A stretch of DNA of 64,000 bases from MFD00082-c5 sp963697995 (lineage in GTDB: Bacteria; Chlamydiota; Chlamydiia; Chlamydiales; JAJFMB01): NCBI GenBank assembly GCA_963697995.1, contig OY969110.1, positions 806,001 through 870,000 on the forward strand, read 5' to 3'. A program made the position numbers and the translations under genes. Below the pieces are notes generated by a model. That model was not told the origin of the DNA and made no database searches. It worked only from the letters and a program-made list of their open reading frames with translations. This document shows, one piece after another, positions 26,293 through 34,095 of the stretch (position 1 is the stretch's first letter; each line of letters begins with the position of its first letter).

Positions 26293-26567
26293 AGTCGGCC
26301 CTGAAAAAGTCCTCTCCAATAAAAAGTGTCCCTTTGGACAAAAAAGGCGTTTTACTCCTCACCAAACCCCTCAAGGGGGGGAAGCGTCGTTCACCGCTTT
26401 TTTTGTTGCAAAAGGATCACTTTTTCTTTTGAGAGTGCGTGTTCCATTCGCAAAATTTTTGAGCATTTTCATTGCCATATAATTAAACCTTGCAAAATAG
26501 GCTATGTCTCTTTTCCTCGTTAACTGCAAATTTTTCTCACGGAACCCTTACTTTTTCAGGGCCGACT
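26293..26567 (-). repeat. Family A MITE, copy A2
   Basis: A second, nearly identical copy directly following A1 in the same orientation, with intact inverted ends and CCC on both sides, which fits a 3-base target duplication. Two copies in tandem may have arisen by insertion beside, or unequal recombination of, an earlier copy. The stretch 26568-26683 after it is AT-rich and contains a TTGACA at 26612 without a convincing -10 box. Confidence 0.88.
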
Positions 26568-26683
26568 ACCCATTATCGCCCATTTCCTTTAAAAAACACC
26601 ATGTTAAAAAATTTATTGACATTTCCTGGAAAATGCTGTTTTTTGAGTTTAAATAATTTTATTTACAAATAGGGGGGTAGGGT

Positions 26684-26806
26684 CATGAAGTCGATGAATA
26701 TAAAGCTGTTAAGATTAGAGACTTGTGCGAATAAGATGCCAAAATTAGCGAAGCTTATAGGTTCGACTCAATTGATTCGAGAAATGGCCAAAAAAGTATT
26801 ACGATA
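26684..26806 (+). CDS. Short basic peptide at the head of an accessory operon
   Basis: Forty residues, rich in Lys, Leu and Met (MKSMNIKLLRLE... ending MAKKVLR), with GGGGGGTAGGG just before the ATG. It stops ten bases before the next gene, in the same direction. No domain is recognised. Its reality rests on the ribosome-binding site and close spacing. Confidence 0.4.
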
Positions 26807-26816
26807 GGCGGTCAAA

Positions 26817-27032
26817 ATGCGCAACCCTATAAAATTCAATGAGATAGCCTTTAGGCTATTCGATGATCCGTTTTCTGCGGCCAAATGTGAGATCGAGGAG
26901 TCTTCGCATCAAATCACCGAGACCTTTGGGGGTTTTGAGGAGCATCCGCTTGCGCTTGAAATTTTGGGAATACCGTTGGATTTGGTGACGGCTTCTGTGC
27001 AACGAATTAATGCTATTTTGTTTAGGGAATGA
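26817..27032 (+). CDS. Unknown small acidic protein
   Basis: A 71-residue protein from the ATG at 26817, with acidic central part (EIEESSHQITETFGGFEEH). It overlaps the next gene as ATGA at 27029, a typical translational coupling. No motif is recognised. It belongs to the small operon leading towards the AlbA_2 regulator and may be of plasmid or phage origin; that is an inference from the context of small unknown genes beside mobile repeats. Confidence 0.5.
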   Translation: MRNPIKFNEIAFRLFDDPFSAAKCEIEESSHQITETFGGFEEHPLALEILGIPLDLVTASVQRINAILFRE

Positions 27033-27418
27033 AAAGAGATACGATCGCTTTATTTGGGGAAGCAGAGCGGGGTGAGTTTAAGCACGCTTACTGGCTCTAC
27101 TCTTTGCCTGAAGTTTTGGACGTTTTAGGGGAGCCTCCTGAACACAGTCACGGCGTTAATCTGGCTATCCAGTCGATTTTGTACGATAAATCAGTCCTTT
27201 ATTTTCGCGTGGAAGAGGAAGGATTTAGCTTTGAAGATTACTATTTCGCTTTAAAGTTTATCGAGTCACAAGATTTAGTTTTGCAGAGGCTTTTAGGTCT
27301 TTGTGCCCCGGGAGTTGGTGACTGCAAATTATTGAAGTTATTGGGTCCTGTTTGTGAGAAGACGAAGAGTCTGCTCATCGTTTCTGAGAGCGATTTCTAT
27401 GATTATTTAACCTGTTGA
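27029..27418 (+). CDS. Unknown 129-residue protein
   Basis: Starts within the stop of the previous gene (ATGA). Acidic protein with no membrane segment; the segments YWLYSLPEVLDVLGEPPEH and FSFEDYYFALKFIESQDLVLQRLLGL look like a folded alpha/beta domain, but I recognise no family. It is the largest of four small genes between the repeats and the AlbA_2 regulator. Confidence 0.55.
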   Translation: MKRDTIALFGEAERGEFKHAYWLYSLPEVLDVLGEPPEHSHGVNLAIQSILYDKSVLYFRVEEEGFSFEDYYFALKFIESQDLVLQRLLGLCAPGVGDCKLLKLLGPVCEKTKSLLIVSESDFYDYLTC

Positions 27419-27471
27419 TTTAATAGGGATTAAATAATAGATTTAATTTTTTAAATACGATAGAGGTTAAA

Positions 27472-27618
27472 GTGAGTTTTCGTCTTTTTGCCCTTATTTT
27501 TTGGTTAGTCGTGATCGCCGTTTTGGTGGGTTTTTACTTTTTTGCACCTGAGGTGTTGTATCGTCTATTTTACTACACGGGACCTGGTGGCCCGTTCGTG
27601 AATTCTCCTCAAGGATAA
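27472..27618 (+). CDS. Small single-span membrane protein
   Basis: A 48-residue frame starting with GTG, with AGAGG six bases upstream. One strong membrane segment (LFALIFWLVVIAVLVGFYFF) is followed by a short tail ending GPGGPFVNSPQG. It ends just before the palindromic repeat that precedes the regulator gene. No family recognised. Confidence 0.45.
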   Translation: MSFRLFALIFWLVVIAVLVGFYFFAPEVLYRLFYYTGPGGPFVNSPQG

Positions 27619-27620
27619 GA

Positions 27621-27725
27621 CAAATGATGCAAATGATGCAAAAAAACCTAAAAAACGGCATTTTATTTGCATCATTTGCATCATTTGAGCTATTTTTTAA
27701 GATTAATGATGCAAATGAGGCAAAA
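27621..27725 (+). promoter_or_regulatory. Palindromic and direct repeats, probable operator of the AlbA_2 regulator
   Basis: Left arm ATGATGCAAATGATGCAA (27624-27641) is inverted exactly at 27667-27684, with one extra matching base or more at each end and a 23-base loop. A third copy, ATGATGCAAATGAGGCAA, follows at 27706-27723 and covers the ribosome-binding region of the ATG at 27728. The unit ATGATGCAA therefore occurs several times within 105 bases. No T-run follows, so an operator for a DNA-binding protein is more likely than a terminator. Confidence 0.7.
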
Positions 27726-27727
27726 CG

Positions 27728-29092
27728 ATGACCCTATTTCGTTACCCTGATCAAGAGTCGGTTTTATTGGAGTTCAAGAGAGAAGTTCCAAAAAATGAAC
27801 AAATTATCAAAACAGTTATTGGCTTTTGCAATCAAAAGGGGGGGAAGCTGATTATCGGCGTCGACGATAATCAATTTATTGTTGGTATTCCGGAAGAAAA
27901 AATAGATGACCTTTTAGAATCGTTGGACAAGTCTATATATGAGTCTTGTTACCCTCCTATTATTCCATCGATATCGACTCAAATTTTTGGAGATAAAAGA
28001 ATCATTATCATAAGCGTCTCTTCGGGGATGAATAAGCCTTATTTTAAGAAATCGGAAGGGATGGAAAAGGGGACTTATATTCGGATTGGAAAAAGCACAG
28101 TGCTTGCAACTTTAGGGATGATTGAAGAGCTTAAATGGCAAACCCAAAGAATCGATTTTGAGAAGTTTGCTGTTTATAACGCAACTTTAGATGATCTCGA
28201 TAAAGAGCTTATTCAGAATTTTTTGGATAATAGGAAAAATCATGCTTTTGCAAAGGTTACTCAAGGAGTTTTGACTTCTTACTCTTTAGTTGTTGAGGAG
28301 CACTCCAAACTTTTCCCAACTTATGTGGGATTATTAAATTTTGGAAAGTCTCCCCAATTTTATCTCTCAGAAGCCATGATTATTGTTACTCATTTTCGAG
28401 GAATAGAAGGTAGAGACGCTATAGCTTCCATCGATTGTGAAGGAACCCTTATAAATCAATTTGAAATGGCTCATCATTTTGTTATAAGTCGTCTCTCTAA
28501 ATCATTTTCGATTAAGGGAATGGTAAGGGAGGAAAAATTGGAAATTCCGGAGGTGGCTTTTAGAGAAGCTTTAGTTAATTTAATTGTTCATCGAAATTAT
28601 AACATAAAAGCGCCATCAAAAATTGCCATTTATGACGACCGGATCGAGTTATTTAGTCCTGGTGATTTTTCAGGTCCCATAGAACCTGATCAATTGTTAA
28701 AGGGAGTGACCTATCTTCGGAATCCAGCAATTTGTAAGATCTTCAGGGAGATGGGTCTTGTTGAAAAAATGGGAACTGGGTTTATCAATATCTTTAAAAG
28801 TTACGAAGAGTGGGGACTTGAAAAGCCACAAATTATTGAGGGTGCAAATTTTGTTAAATGTATCTTGCCAAGAGTCTTTTCGAAAAAGGGGCCAAAGTTA
28901 GGTTCTGAGAAAATTTTACCTCTTTTTTACTCTCAAAATGAGGTAACGACTTCTGATGTTATAAGGGGATGCTCCGTATCTCGTGCCACAGCTCAAAGAT
29001 GGTTGACTGAACTTGTTGAAGAAGGGGTGATTCAAAGGATTGGTAAGACAAAAAATTTAAGGTATACTAGAGTTAACCGGTTAGATTCATAA
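27728..29092 (+). CDS. AlbA_2/Schlafen-type putative transcriptional regulator (COG2865-like)
   Basis: A 454-residue protein with three parts: an N-terminal AlbA_2 domain (about 10-130; LEFKREVPKNEQIIKTVIGFCN, GGKLIIGVDD), a central ATPase-like HATPase_c_4 domain (about 270-380; FREALVNLIVHRNY, DRIELFSPG, GLVEKMGTGF) and a C-terminal winged helix (about 390-450; VSRATAQRWLTELVEEGVIQRIG). This layout is that of regulators often linked to mobile elements and defence islands. The repeats covering its upstream region suggest it controls its own gene. Its 3' end overlaps the convergent alkD-like gene by 20 bases. Confidence 0.85.
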   Translation: MTLFRYPDQESVLLEFKREVPKNEQIIKTVIGFCNQKGGKLIIGVDDNQFIVGIPEEKIDDLLESLDKSIYESCYPPIIPSISTQIFGDKRIIIISVSSGMNKPYFKKSEGMEKGTYIRIGKSTVLATLGMIEELKWQTQRIDFEKFAVYNATLDDLDKELIQNFLDNRKNHAFAKVTQGVLTSYSLVVEEHSKLFPTYVGLLNFGKSPQFYLSEAMIIVTHFRGIEGRDAIASIDCEGTLINQFEMAHHFVISRLSKSFSIKGMVREEKLEIPEVAFREALVNLIVHRNYNIKAPSKIAIYDDRIELFSPGDFSGPIEPDQLLKGVTYLRNPAICKIFREMGLVEKMGTGFINIFKSYEEWGLEKPQIIEGANFVKCILPRVFSKKGPKLGSEKILPLFYSQNEVTTSDVIRGCSVSRATAQRWLTELVEEGVIQRIGKTKNLRYTRVNRLDS

Positions 29093-29768
29093 AATAGTGC
29101 CGCTCCTCTAAAGAAAACTTTTCGATCGAGTAGCGGAGCATCGTCCGGGGCATTAAATGGGCCTTTTTTTCTAAAAATTCCTTTAATAAAGATGCGTTTC
29201 GCTTGCCAGCTTCTCTCAACATCCAGCCGACAGCTTTGTGGATTAAGTCGTGTTTGTCGTTTAAAAGAGTGTCTGCAATTTTAAAGGTCCAACTTAAGTC
29301 GTTTTTACGTATAAAATACCATGTGGATACGATTGCAATGCGCCTCTGCCACATCACTTCTGACTCTGCAAGAGTCAAAAGCTCTTCTCTATTGCTTTGA
29401 GAAAGATGTGCCCCAAAGATCAAATGAGCAGAGGAATCGACTAAATTCCAGTTGTTTACAAAATGAAGGTGAGTTTTATAAAAATTGAAAATTTTTTCCT
29501 TTAGGGCAGAGTCCCCCTTCTCATACTGTTCGATTAAAATAAAAAGAGCGATCAATCGTTTTTCATTGTAGGGAGACTCAAGAAGATGTTTAATCTCTTG
29601 TAATGAAATATTTGAAAACTGTTTTCCAATTTTTCGTAAAACAGGGTTTGGAACCCCCAAGAACTGGTCGTGTTCTGCGTAATCACCTGGGCCCGTTTTA
29701 TAAAAAGAGGCTTTAGGGGGCTTCTTAGAAGCATCGAGAAGGGCATCTATTTCACTGATTTTTGACAT
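29073..29768 (-). CDS. DNA alkylation repair protein, AlkD-like
   Basis: A HEAT-repeat DNA glycosylase that removes alkylated purines. All-helical throughout, with the family pattern GVPNPVLRKIGKQF, NNWNLVDSSAHLIFG (Asp of the active site in the NWxxVD motif), EVMWQRRIAIVSTWYFIR, KAVGWMLREAGKR and MPRTMLRYSIEKF. I start it at 29768, where AGAGG lies 4 bases before the ATG; a longer frame to 29789 lacks a binding site. Length 231 aa is normal. Confidence 0.9.
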   Translation of the reverse strand: MSKISEIDALLDASKKPPKASFYKTGPGDYAEHDQFLGVPNPVLRKIGKQFSNISLQEIKHLLESPYNEKRLIALFILIEQYEKGDSALKEKIFNFYKTHLHFVNNWNLVDSSAHLIFGAHLSQSNREELLTLAESEVMWQRRIAIVSTWYFIRKNDLSWTFKIADTLLNDKHDLIHKAVGWMLREAGKRNASLLKEFLEKKAHLMPRTMLRYSIEKFSLEERHYFMNLTG

Positions 29769-29916
29769 TAAACCTCTTAGAATGGTCAAATTTTTAGCTT
29801 TTTGCCCTTTTTTTGCAAACTTTTCTTAAGAGAAAGAAGCAAATTAAATATATTAATCATTTTTAAAGAATGGAATAGCACGATCGTAGCATTTGATAAG
29901 TCGATTGCTTTTCAAA

Positions 29917-30006
29917 TGGCGGAGGAGGTGGGATTCGAACCCACGGTACGCTTTCACGCACACACGCTTTCCAAGCGTGCTCTTTCGGCCGCTCAGACAC
30001 TCCTCC
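29917..30006 (-). tRNA. tRNA-Ser(GGA)
   Basis: Minus strand. The acceptor GGAGGAG pairs with CTCCTCC; the anticodon loop reads TTGGAAA, giving anticodon GGA; there is a long variable arm as in class II tRNAs, the T arm is GTGGG-TTCGAAT-CCCAC, and the discriminator is G followed by an encoded CCA. Confidence 0.95.
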
Positions 30007-30082
30007 AGAGGGCTTTAGAGCGCCAAGTTTACCACATCAAACTTTCGAGATCAAGCCTAAAAATTAAACCTTTACTAAAATC

Positions 30083-30110
30083 TTGTGTAAAGTTATCCTT
30101 TCCATATGAT
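30083..30110 (+). promoter_or_regulatory. Probable promoter of the metal transporter operon
   Basis: TTGTGT (30083-30088), a 16-base spacer and TATGAT (30105-30110), ending 22 bases before the start at 30133. I see no clear repressor palindrome. Confidence 0.4.
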
Positions 30111-30132
30111 TGTTGAATTTTAATGGGAAACT

Positions 30133-30969
30133 ATGAAGTATTTATTTCTAATTTTATTACCTTTAGTTGCTTTTGCTGAAAAACCATTAGTATTAGTTAC
30201 TGTGGCTCCTTATAAGTATTTTGTCGAAAAGATTTCTGATGGGCAAGTCGATGTGCAACTCTTAGTCCCTTCAGGTGCAAGTTCCCATACGTATGAGCCC
30301 ACACCCAAACAAATCATCAAAGCTTCCCATGCCGATATTTGGTTTGTGATTGGGGAGCCTTTTGAAGCGAAAGCTTTTCCTCTCTTTAAAAGGCACAACA
30401 ATGCTATTCAATGGGCCGATTTGAGGCAAGGAGTCTCTTTAATTAAAGAAGTGGGATGCCCTCATGCCGGCTGTATTGATCCCCATTTTTGGCTAAGCCC
30501 CAAGGTTGCTAAAATTCAGGTGCGAGTGATTGGGGATACTTTAAAGAAAAGATACCCCGATAAGGCGGAGGAATTTGGAAAAAATGAGCAGACCCTTTTA
30601 AAAGAGCTCGATCAAATCGATGCAGATCTAGAAAGCAAATTAAAACCGCTTCAAAATAGAAATATAATGATTTCTCATCCCGCTTATGCGTATCTTGCAA
30701 GAGATTACGGTTTCACGCAAATACCAATTGAGTTTGAGGGGAGAGACCCCACGCCAAAACAACTGGGACGCGTTTTAGAGTCTGCAAAAAACTCTCAAAT
30801 CAAAACAATCTTTACTCAGCCCCAATACAGCGATAAGGGAGCTCAGCTAATTGGCAAAGAGATTCGGGCAAAAATTGTCAGTCTCGATCCTTATGCAGAG
30901 AATTATCCTAAGATGATGAGTTCGATTGGGGATGCGTTTTCAAAAAAGGATTTAGATGAAAGCCGTTGA
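30133..30969 (+). CDS. Metal ABC transporter substrate-binding protein (TroA/ZnuA-like)
   Basis: Periplasmic binding protein for a divalent metal such as Zn, Mn or Fe. Signal peptide 1-15, then VLVTVAPYKYFVEKI, metal-ligand His in SSHTYEP, a short His/Cys loop (GCPHAGCIDPHFWL) whose DPHFWLSP holds the second His, a third His in MISHPAYAYLARDYG, and the C-terminal acidic ligand region SLDPYAENY. A long charged His-rich loop as in ZnuA is absent. It overlaps the ATPase gene by 14 bases; the same three-gene arrangement exists in Chlamydia. Confidence 0.9.
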   Translation: MKYLFLILLPLVAFAEKPLVLVTVAPYKYFVEKISDGQVDVQLLVPSGASSHTYEPTPKQIIKASHADIWFVIGEPFEAKAFPLFKRHNNAIQWADLRQGVSLIKEVGCPHAGCIDPHFWLSPKVAKIQVRVIGDTLKKRYPDKAEEFGKNEQTLLKELDQIDADLESKLKPLQNRNIMISHPAYAYLARDYGFTQIPIEFEGRDPTPKQLGRVLESAKNSQIKTIFTQPQYSDKGAQLIGKEIRAKIVSLDPYAENYPKMMSSIGDAFSKKDLDESR

Positions 30970-31669
30970 GGTTGAAAATCTCTTCTTTTCGTATGGAGAG
31001 GAGCCCATATTAGAAGGGGTTTCTTTTAGTGTGACCGAAGGGGAATACATCGCGATTTTTGGTCCCAATGGGGGAGGGAAAACGACTCTTCTCAAGCTTC
31101 TTTTAGGATTTTTGGAACCAAAGAGGGGAAAAATTTCTCTTTTTGGCAAGGAGCCAGCTTTAGAAAGAAGCCAACTTGCGTACGTGCCTCAGGCCATCCG
31201 TTTTGACAAGCAGTTCCCTATCTCTGTTTTAGAGGTCGTATTACAGGGGCGTTTAAGAGAGCTTTCCTGGTGGGGCCGTTTTAATGAGGAGGTTGAAGAG
31301 GAAGCAAGAAGCGCGCTGCACCTTGTGGGTCTTTGCGATTTAGTGAATCGCCCTTTTGGGACTCTATCCGGCGGCCAGGCACAACGTGTTTTGATTGCAA
31401 GAGCGCTTATTTCACGCCCTAAACTATTATTTTTAGACGAGCCTACAGCGAATATCGATGCTCAAGGGGAAGGGGAAATTTATCGCCTTTTGGCAAAGTT
31501 AAAAAAAGAAATGACAATTGTTATGGTGACTCACGATCTAGAAGGAGCAATCAATCAAGTTGATCGGGTGTTTCTCGTTCAAAAAACAGTGACCCCCCTT
31601 TTGCCAAAAGATGTGTGTGAGCATTTTGCGATGGGGCTTTATCATCCTTTAAATCGGAGGCTCAATTGA
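30956..31669 (+). CDS. Metal ABC transporter ATP-binding protein
   Basis: Energises import with the flanking genes. Walker A GPNGGGKTTLL, Q-loop in YVPQAIRFD, signature LSGGQAQRV, Walker B LLFLDEPTANID and the switch His in MVTHDL are all present. Length 237 aa is normal for the ZnuC/MntA type. It overlaps both neighbours by several bases, so subunits are made in fixed ratio. Confidence 0.94.
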   Translation: MKAVEVENLFFSYGEEPILEGVSFSVTEGEYIAIFGPNGGGKTTLLKLLLGFLEPKRGKISLFGKEPALERSQLAYVPQAIRFDKQFPISVLEVVLQGRLRELSWWGRFNEEVEEEARSALHLVGLCDLVNRPFGTLSGGQAQRVLIARALISRPKLLFLDEPTANIDAQGEGEIYRLLAKLKKEMTIVMVTHDLEGAINQVDRVFLVQKTVTPLLPKDVCEHFAMGLYHPLNRRLN

Positions 31670-32538
31670 GTTTTTTTGAAGCTTTAATAGCTCATCCCCT
31701 TCTTCTTTCAGCCCTTCTTGCCGGGTTTGCTTCATCGGTTGTGAGTGGCATTATTGGCTCCTACGTGGTGGTCAAACGGATTGTGTTTATTAGTGGAAGT
31801 ATTGCTCATTCCGTTTTGGGGGGAATTGGTTTTTGCGTTTGGCTTGAAAGAACGCAAGGGGTCACTTGGGCCTCTCCTTTACTTGGGGCATTAATTGCCG
31901 CGATTATTTCAGCTCTTCTCATCGGTTGGATCAGCTTAAATTATAAAGAGAGAGAAGACTCAGTAATCGCCGCTCTCTGGTCTGTTGGCATGGCTTTAGG
32001 GGTACTCTTTATTTCTCAAACTCCAGGGTTCAATGTCGAGCTCAATAATTTTTTGATCGGCAATATTTTGTGGGTGTCGCCGCAAGATATTGGGGTTCTT
32101 TTGGGATTAGATGTTTTTATTTTAGCGATAGTTTTTTGTTTACATAAGCGGTTTTTGGCGATCTGTTTTGATGAAGATCAAGCAAGACTTCAAGGGATTC
32201 CGGTCAATCTATACTACTTACTTCTTCTAGTATTAACAGCAGTGACTGTAGTTTTGTTGATTCAAATTGTAGGGATTATTTTAGTAATTACGATGCTTGC
32301 ATTGCCTCCGGCGATTGCAAATCTGTTCACATCGAGGCTTTCGATGATGATGGCTATTGCTATTGGCTTAAGCTGTTGTTTCTATTTTTTGGGGACATTT
32401 GCAGCGTTTCACTTTGACTGGCCGGGAGGAGCGACGATTGCACTAGTCTCGGGTGTAGCCTACGTTTTTGTATTATTGCTACAATCGGCAATCAAAAGAT
32501 TCGGAAAGAGAGGGATTCGAACCCTCGATACCCTTTAG
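31666..32538 (+). CDS. Metal ABC transporter permease (ZnuB/MntB-like)
   Basis: Inner-membrane permease with about eight hydrophobic segments and the family motif YVVVKRIVFISGSIAHSVLGGIG near the N-terminus. It starts with TTG at 31666, overlapping the ATPase stop. Its last 12 residues (FGKRGIRTLDTL) are translated from the antisense of the tRNA-Ser(GCT) gene, in which its stop codon lies, so this tail carries no family information. Confidence 0.9.
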   Translation: MSFFEALIAHPLLLSALLAGFASSVVSGIIGSYVVVKRIVFISGSIAHSVLGGIGFCVWLERTQGVTWASPLLGALIAAIISALLIGWISLNYKEREDSVIAALWSVGMALGVLFISQTPGFNVELNNFLIGNILWVSPQDIGVLLGLDVFILAIVFCLHKRFLAICFDEDQARLQGIPVNLYYLLLLVLTAVTVVLLIQIVGIILVITMLALPPAIANLFTSRLSMMMAIAIGLSCCFYFLGTFAAFHFDWPGGATIALVSGVAYVFVLLLQSAIKRFGKRGIRTLDTL

Positions 32539-32589
32539 GGGTATGCGTCCTTAGCAGGGACGTGCTTTCGGCCACTCAGCCATCTTTCC
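32502..32589 (-). tRNA. tRNA-Ser(GCT)
   Basis: Minus strand. Acceptor GGAAAGA pairs with TCTTTCC; anticodon loop CTGCTAA gives GCT; there is a long variable arm and the T arm is GAGGG-TTCGAAT-CCCTC. The discriminator is G; the CCA is not encoded, unlike the other serine tRNA in this window. It overlaps the 3' end of the permease gene by 37 bases on the opposite strand. Confidence 0.94.
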
Positions 32590-32663
32590 TTAAAGATCGA
32601 CTATCTTACCTGAAACGTTATTTTCTAGACAAGTAGAGAGCGATCTTTTAATATGTCATTACT

Positions 32664-34091
32664 ATGAACGAAAAAGTAAAAGTGGCTCCGAATTCGAAAG
32701 AATCGGAGATGATGGTTTTAGGTTGCATGTTGACAAGTCTCAACGGTCTCAATATTGGGGCCGATGGGTTGGATGACACCGATTTTTATTTTAGCGAGCA
32801 CGCTATCTTGTTTCAGGTGATGAAACAGGCGTATAAAAATGATAAACCAGTCGATTTGCATCTGGTGTGTGAGGAGTTAAAACGGCAGGATAGGCTTAAA
32901 AATGTCGGGGGCCTCTCTTATGTTACAACGATTGCTCAGTACGCCGGAACGAGTGCCCATATCGAAGAATACGTTCAAATCGTCAAAGATAAAGCTATTT
33001 TAAGGCGGATGATCCAGGCAGCTGACTTAATTGAGAAGAAAGCGCTTGAAGAACCTCTAGATGTTTTAAATTCTTTAGATGAGGCTCAACAGCTTTTTTA
33101 TCAAATCGGACAAACGGCCAATGCCCATGCAGGTGTTTTAATTGGACAAGTGCTCTCCGGAGTTAAATCTGAGAGTAAAATAAACTTTTTAAAAGAGTTA
33201 CAACAAAGACAGGAGCATTTTCTTGAATTTGGTGCCGAGTCTGGTGGGGTAACGGGGATTTCAAGTCACTATACAGATCTCGATCGAATGATCAATGGCC
33301 TTGGCAATTCAAACCTTATGATTTTGGCGGGGCGTCCTGCGATGGGTAAAACGGCATTAGCGATTAATATTGCTGAGAATGTGTGTTTTAAGGGGGGCTT
33401 GCCTGTTGGAATATTTTCTTTAGAGATGAGTGCTGAGCAACTTGTTCACAGGATCATATGTTCCCAGTCTGAGGTGGAATCGGATAAGATCAAAACGGGT
33501 TCCATCAATGGGGCTGATTACCAAAGGATTGTGGAGACAGTGGGGCGAGTGCAGAATCACATCATGGTGATCGACGATCAGCCGGGATTAAAAATTACAG
33601 ATCTTCGCGCAAGAGCTCGCCGCATGAAGGAGTCTTACGATATCAAGCTTTTGGTGATTGACTACTTGCAGTTGATTACAGGAGCGAGCTCTTTTAAGGG
33701 TCCAGAGAACAGGCAAACGGAGATCTCTGAGATCTCTAGAATGCTTAAGAATTTGGCAAGAGAGTTAAATATTCCTGTGATCTGCCTATCGCAGCTTTCG
33801 AGGAAAGTAGAGGAGCGTCCAGGTCACAGACCAATGATGAGCGACTTAAGGGAGAGCGGAAGTATCGAGCAAGATGCCGACTTAGTTGTCTTTCTCTTAA
33901 GGCGAGAGTACTACGATCCGATGGACAAACCTGGTATGGCCGAAGTGATTGTGGCCAAAAACAGACACGGCGGTGTCGGTAGCGTTCATTTAGCCTTCAG
34001 AAAAGAGTTTGCGAAATTTGGCAATTTTACTCCGATCCATGTCCCAGCCTCCTCTTTTGAAGACGACTTAAGTCCTTTTGCTGCAAGATAG
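32664..34091 (+). CDS. dnaB: Replicative DNA helicase DnaB
   Basis: Hexameric 5'-3' helicase of the replication fork. The N-terminal DnaB_N domain covers residues 10-115 (SEMMVLGCML..., FYFSEHAILFQVM); the RecA-like domain has Walker A GRPAMGKTALA, LLVIDYLQLI as Walker B, and LSQLSRKVEERPGHRPMMSDLRESGSIEQDADLV, which is the family signature. No intein is present. dnaB followed by mnmG and lplA is the order known in Chlamydia; here an LRR-HECT gene and mobile-element debris have been placed between dnaB and mnmG. Confidence 0.96.
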   Translation: MNEKVKVAPNSKESEMMVLGCMLTSLNGLNIGADGLDDTDFYFSEHAILFQVMKQAYKNDKPVDLHLVCEELKRQDRLKNVGGLSYVTTIAQYAGTSAHIEEYVQIVKDKAILRRMIQAADLIEKKALEEPLDVLNSLDEAQQLFYQIGQTANAHAGVLIGQVLSGVKSESKINFLKELQQRQEHFLEFGAESGGVTGISSHYTDLDRMINGLGNSNLMILAGRPAMGKTALAINIAENVCFKGGLPVGIFSLEMSAEQLVHRIICSQSEVESDKIKTGSINGADYQRIVETVGRVQNHIMVIDDQPGLKITDLRARARRMKESYDIKLLVIDYLQLITGASSFKGPENRQTEISEISRMLKNLARELNIPVICLSQLSRKVEERPGHRPMMSDLRESGSIEQDADLVVFLLRREYYDPMDKPGMAEVIVAKNRHGGVGSVHLAFRKEFAKFGNFTPIHVPASSFEDDLSPFAAR

Positions 34092-34095
34092 AGCT

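Noticed and set aside
26011..26567. Tandem repeats as a CRISPR array
   Set aside because: Only two units of about 276 bases with inverted ends; no short repeats with regular spacers and no cas genes.
26210..26672. Several open frames in the two tandem repeats
   Set aside because: They lie inside family A MITE copies; the same frames recur or are broken in each copy, so they are not genes.
29802..30116. Open frame containing GFEPTVRFHAHTLSKRAL
   Set aside because: This is the translation of the antisense of tRNA-Ser(GGA), a well-known false gene.
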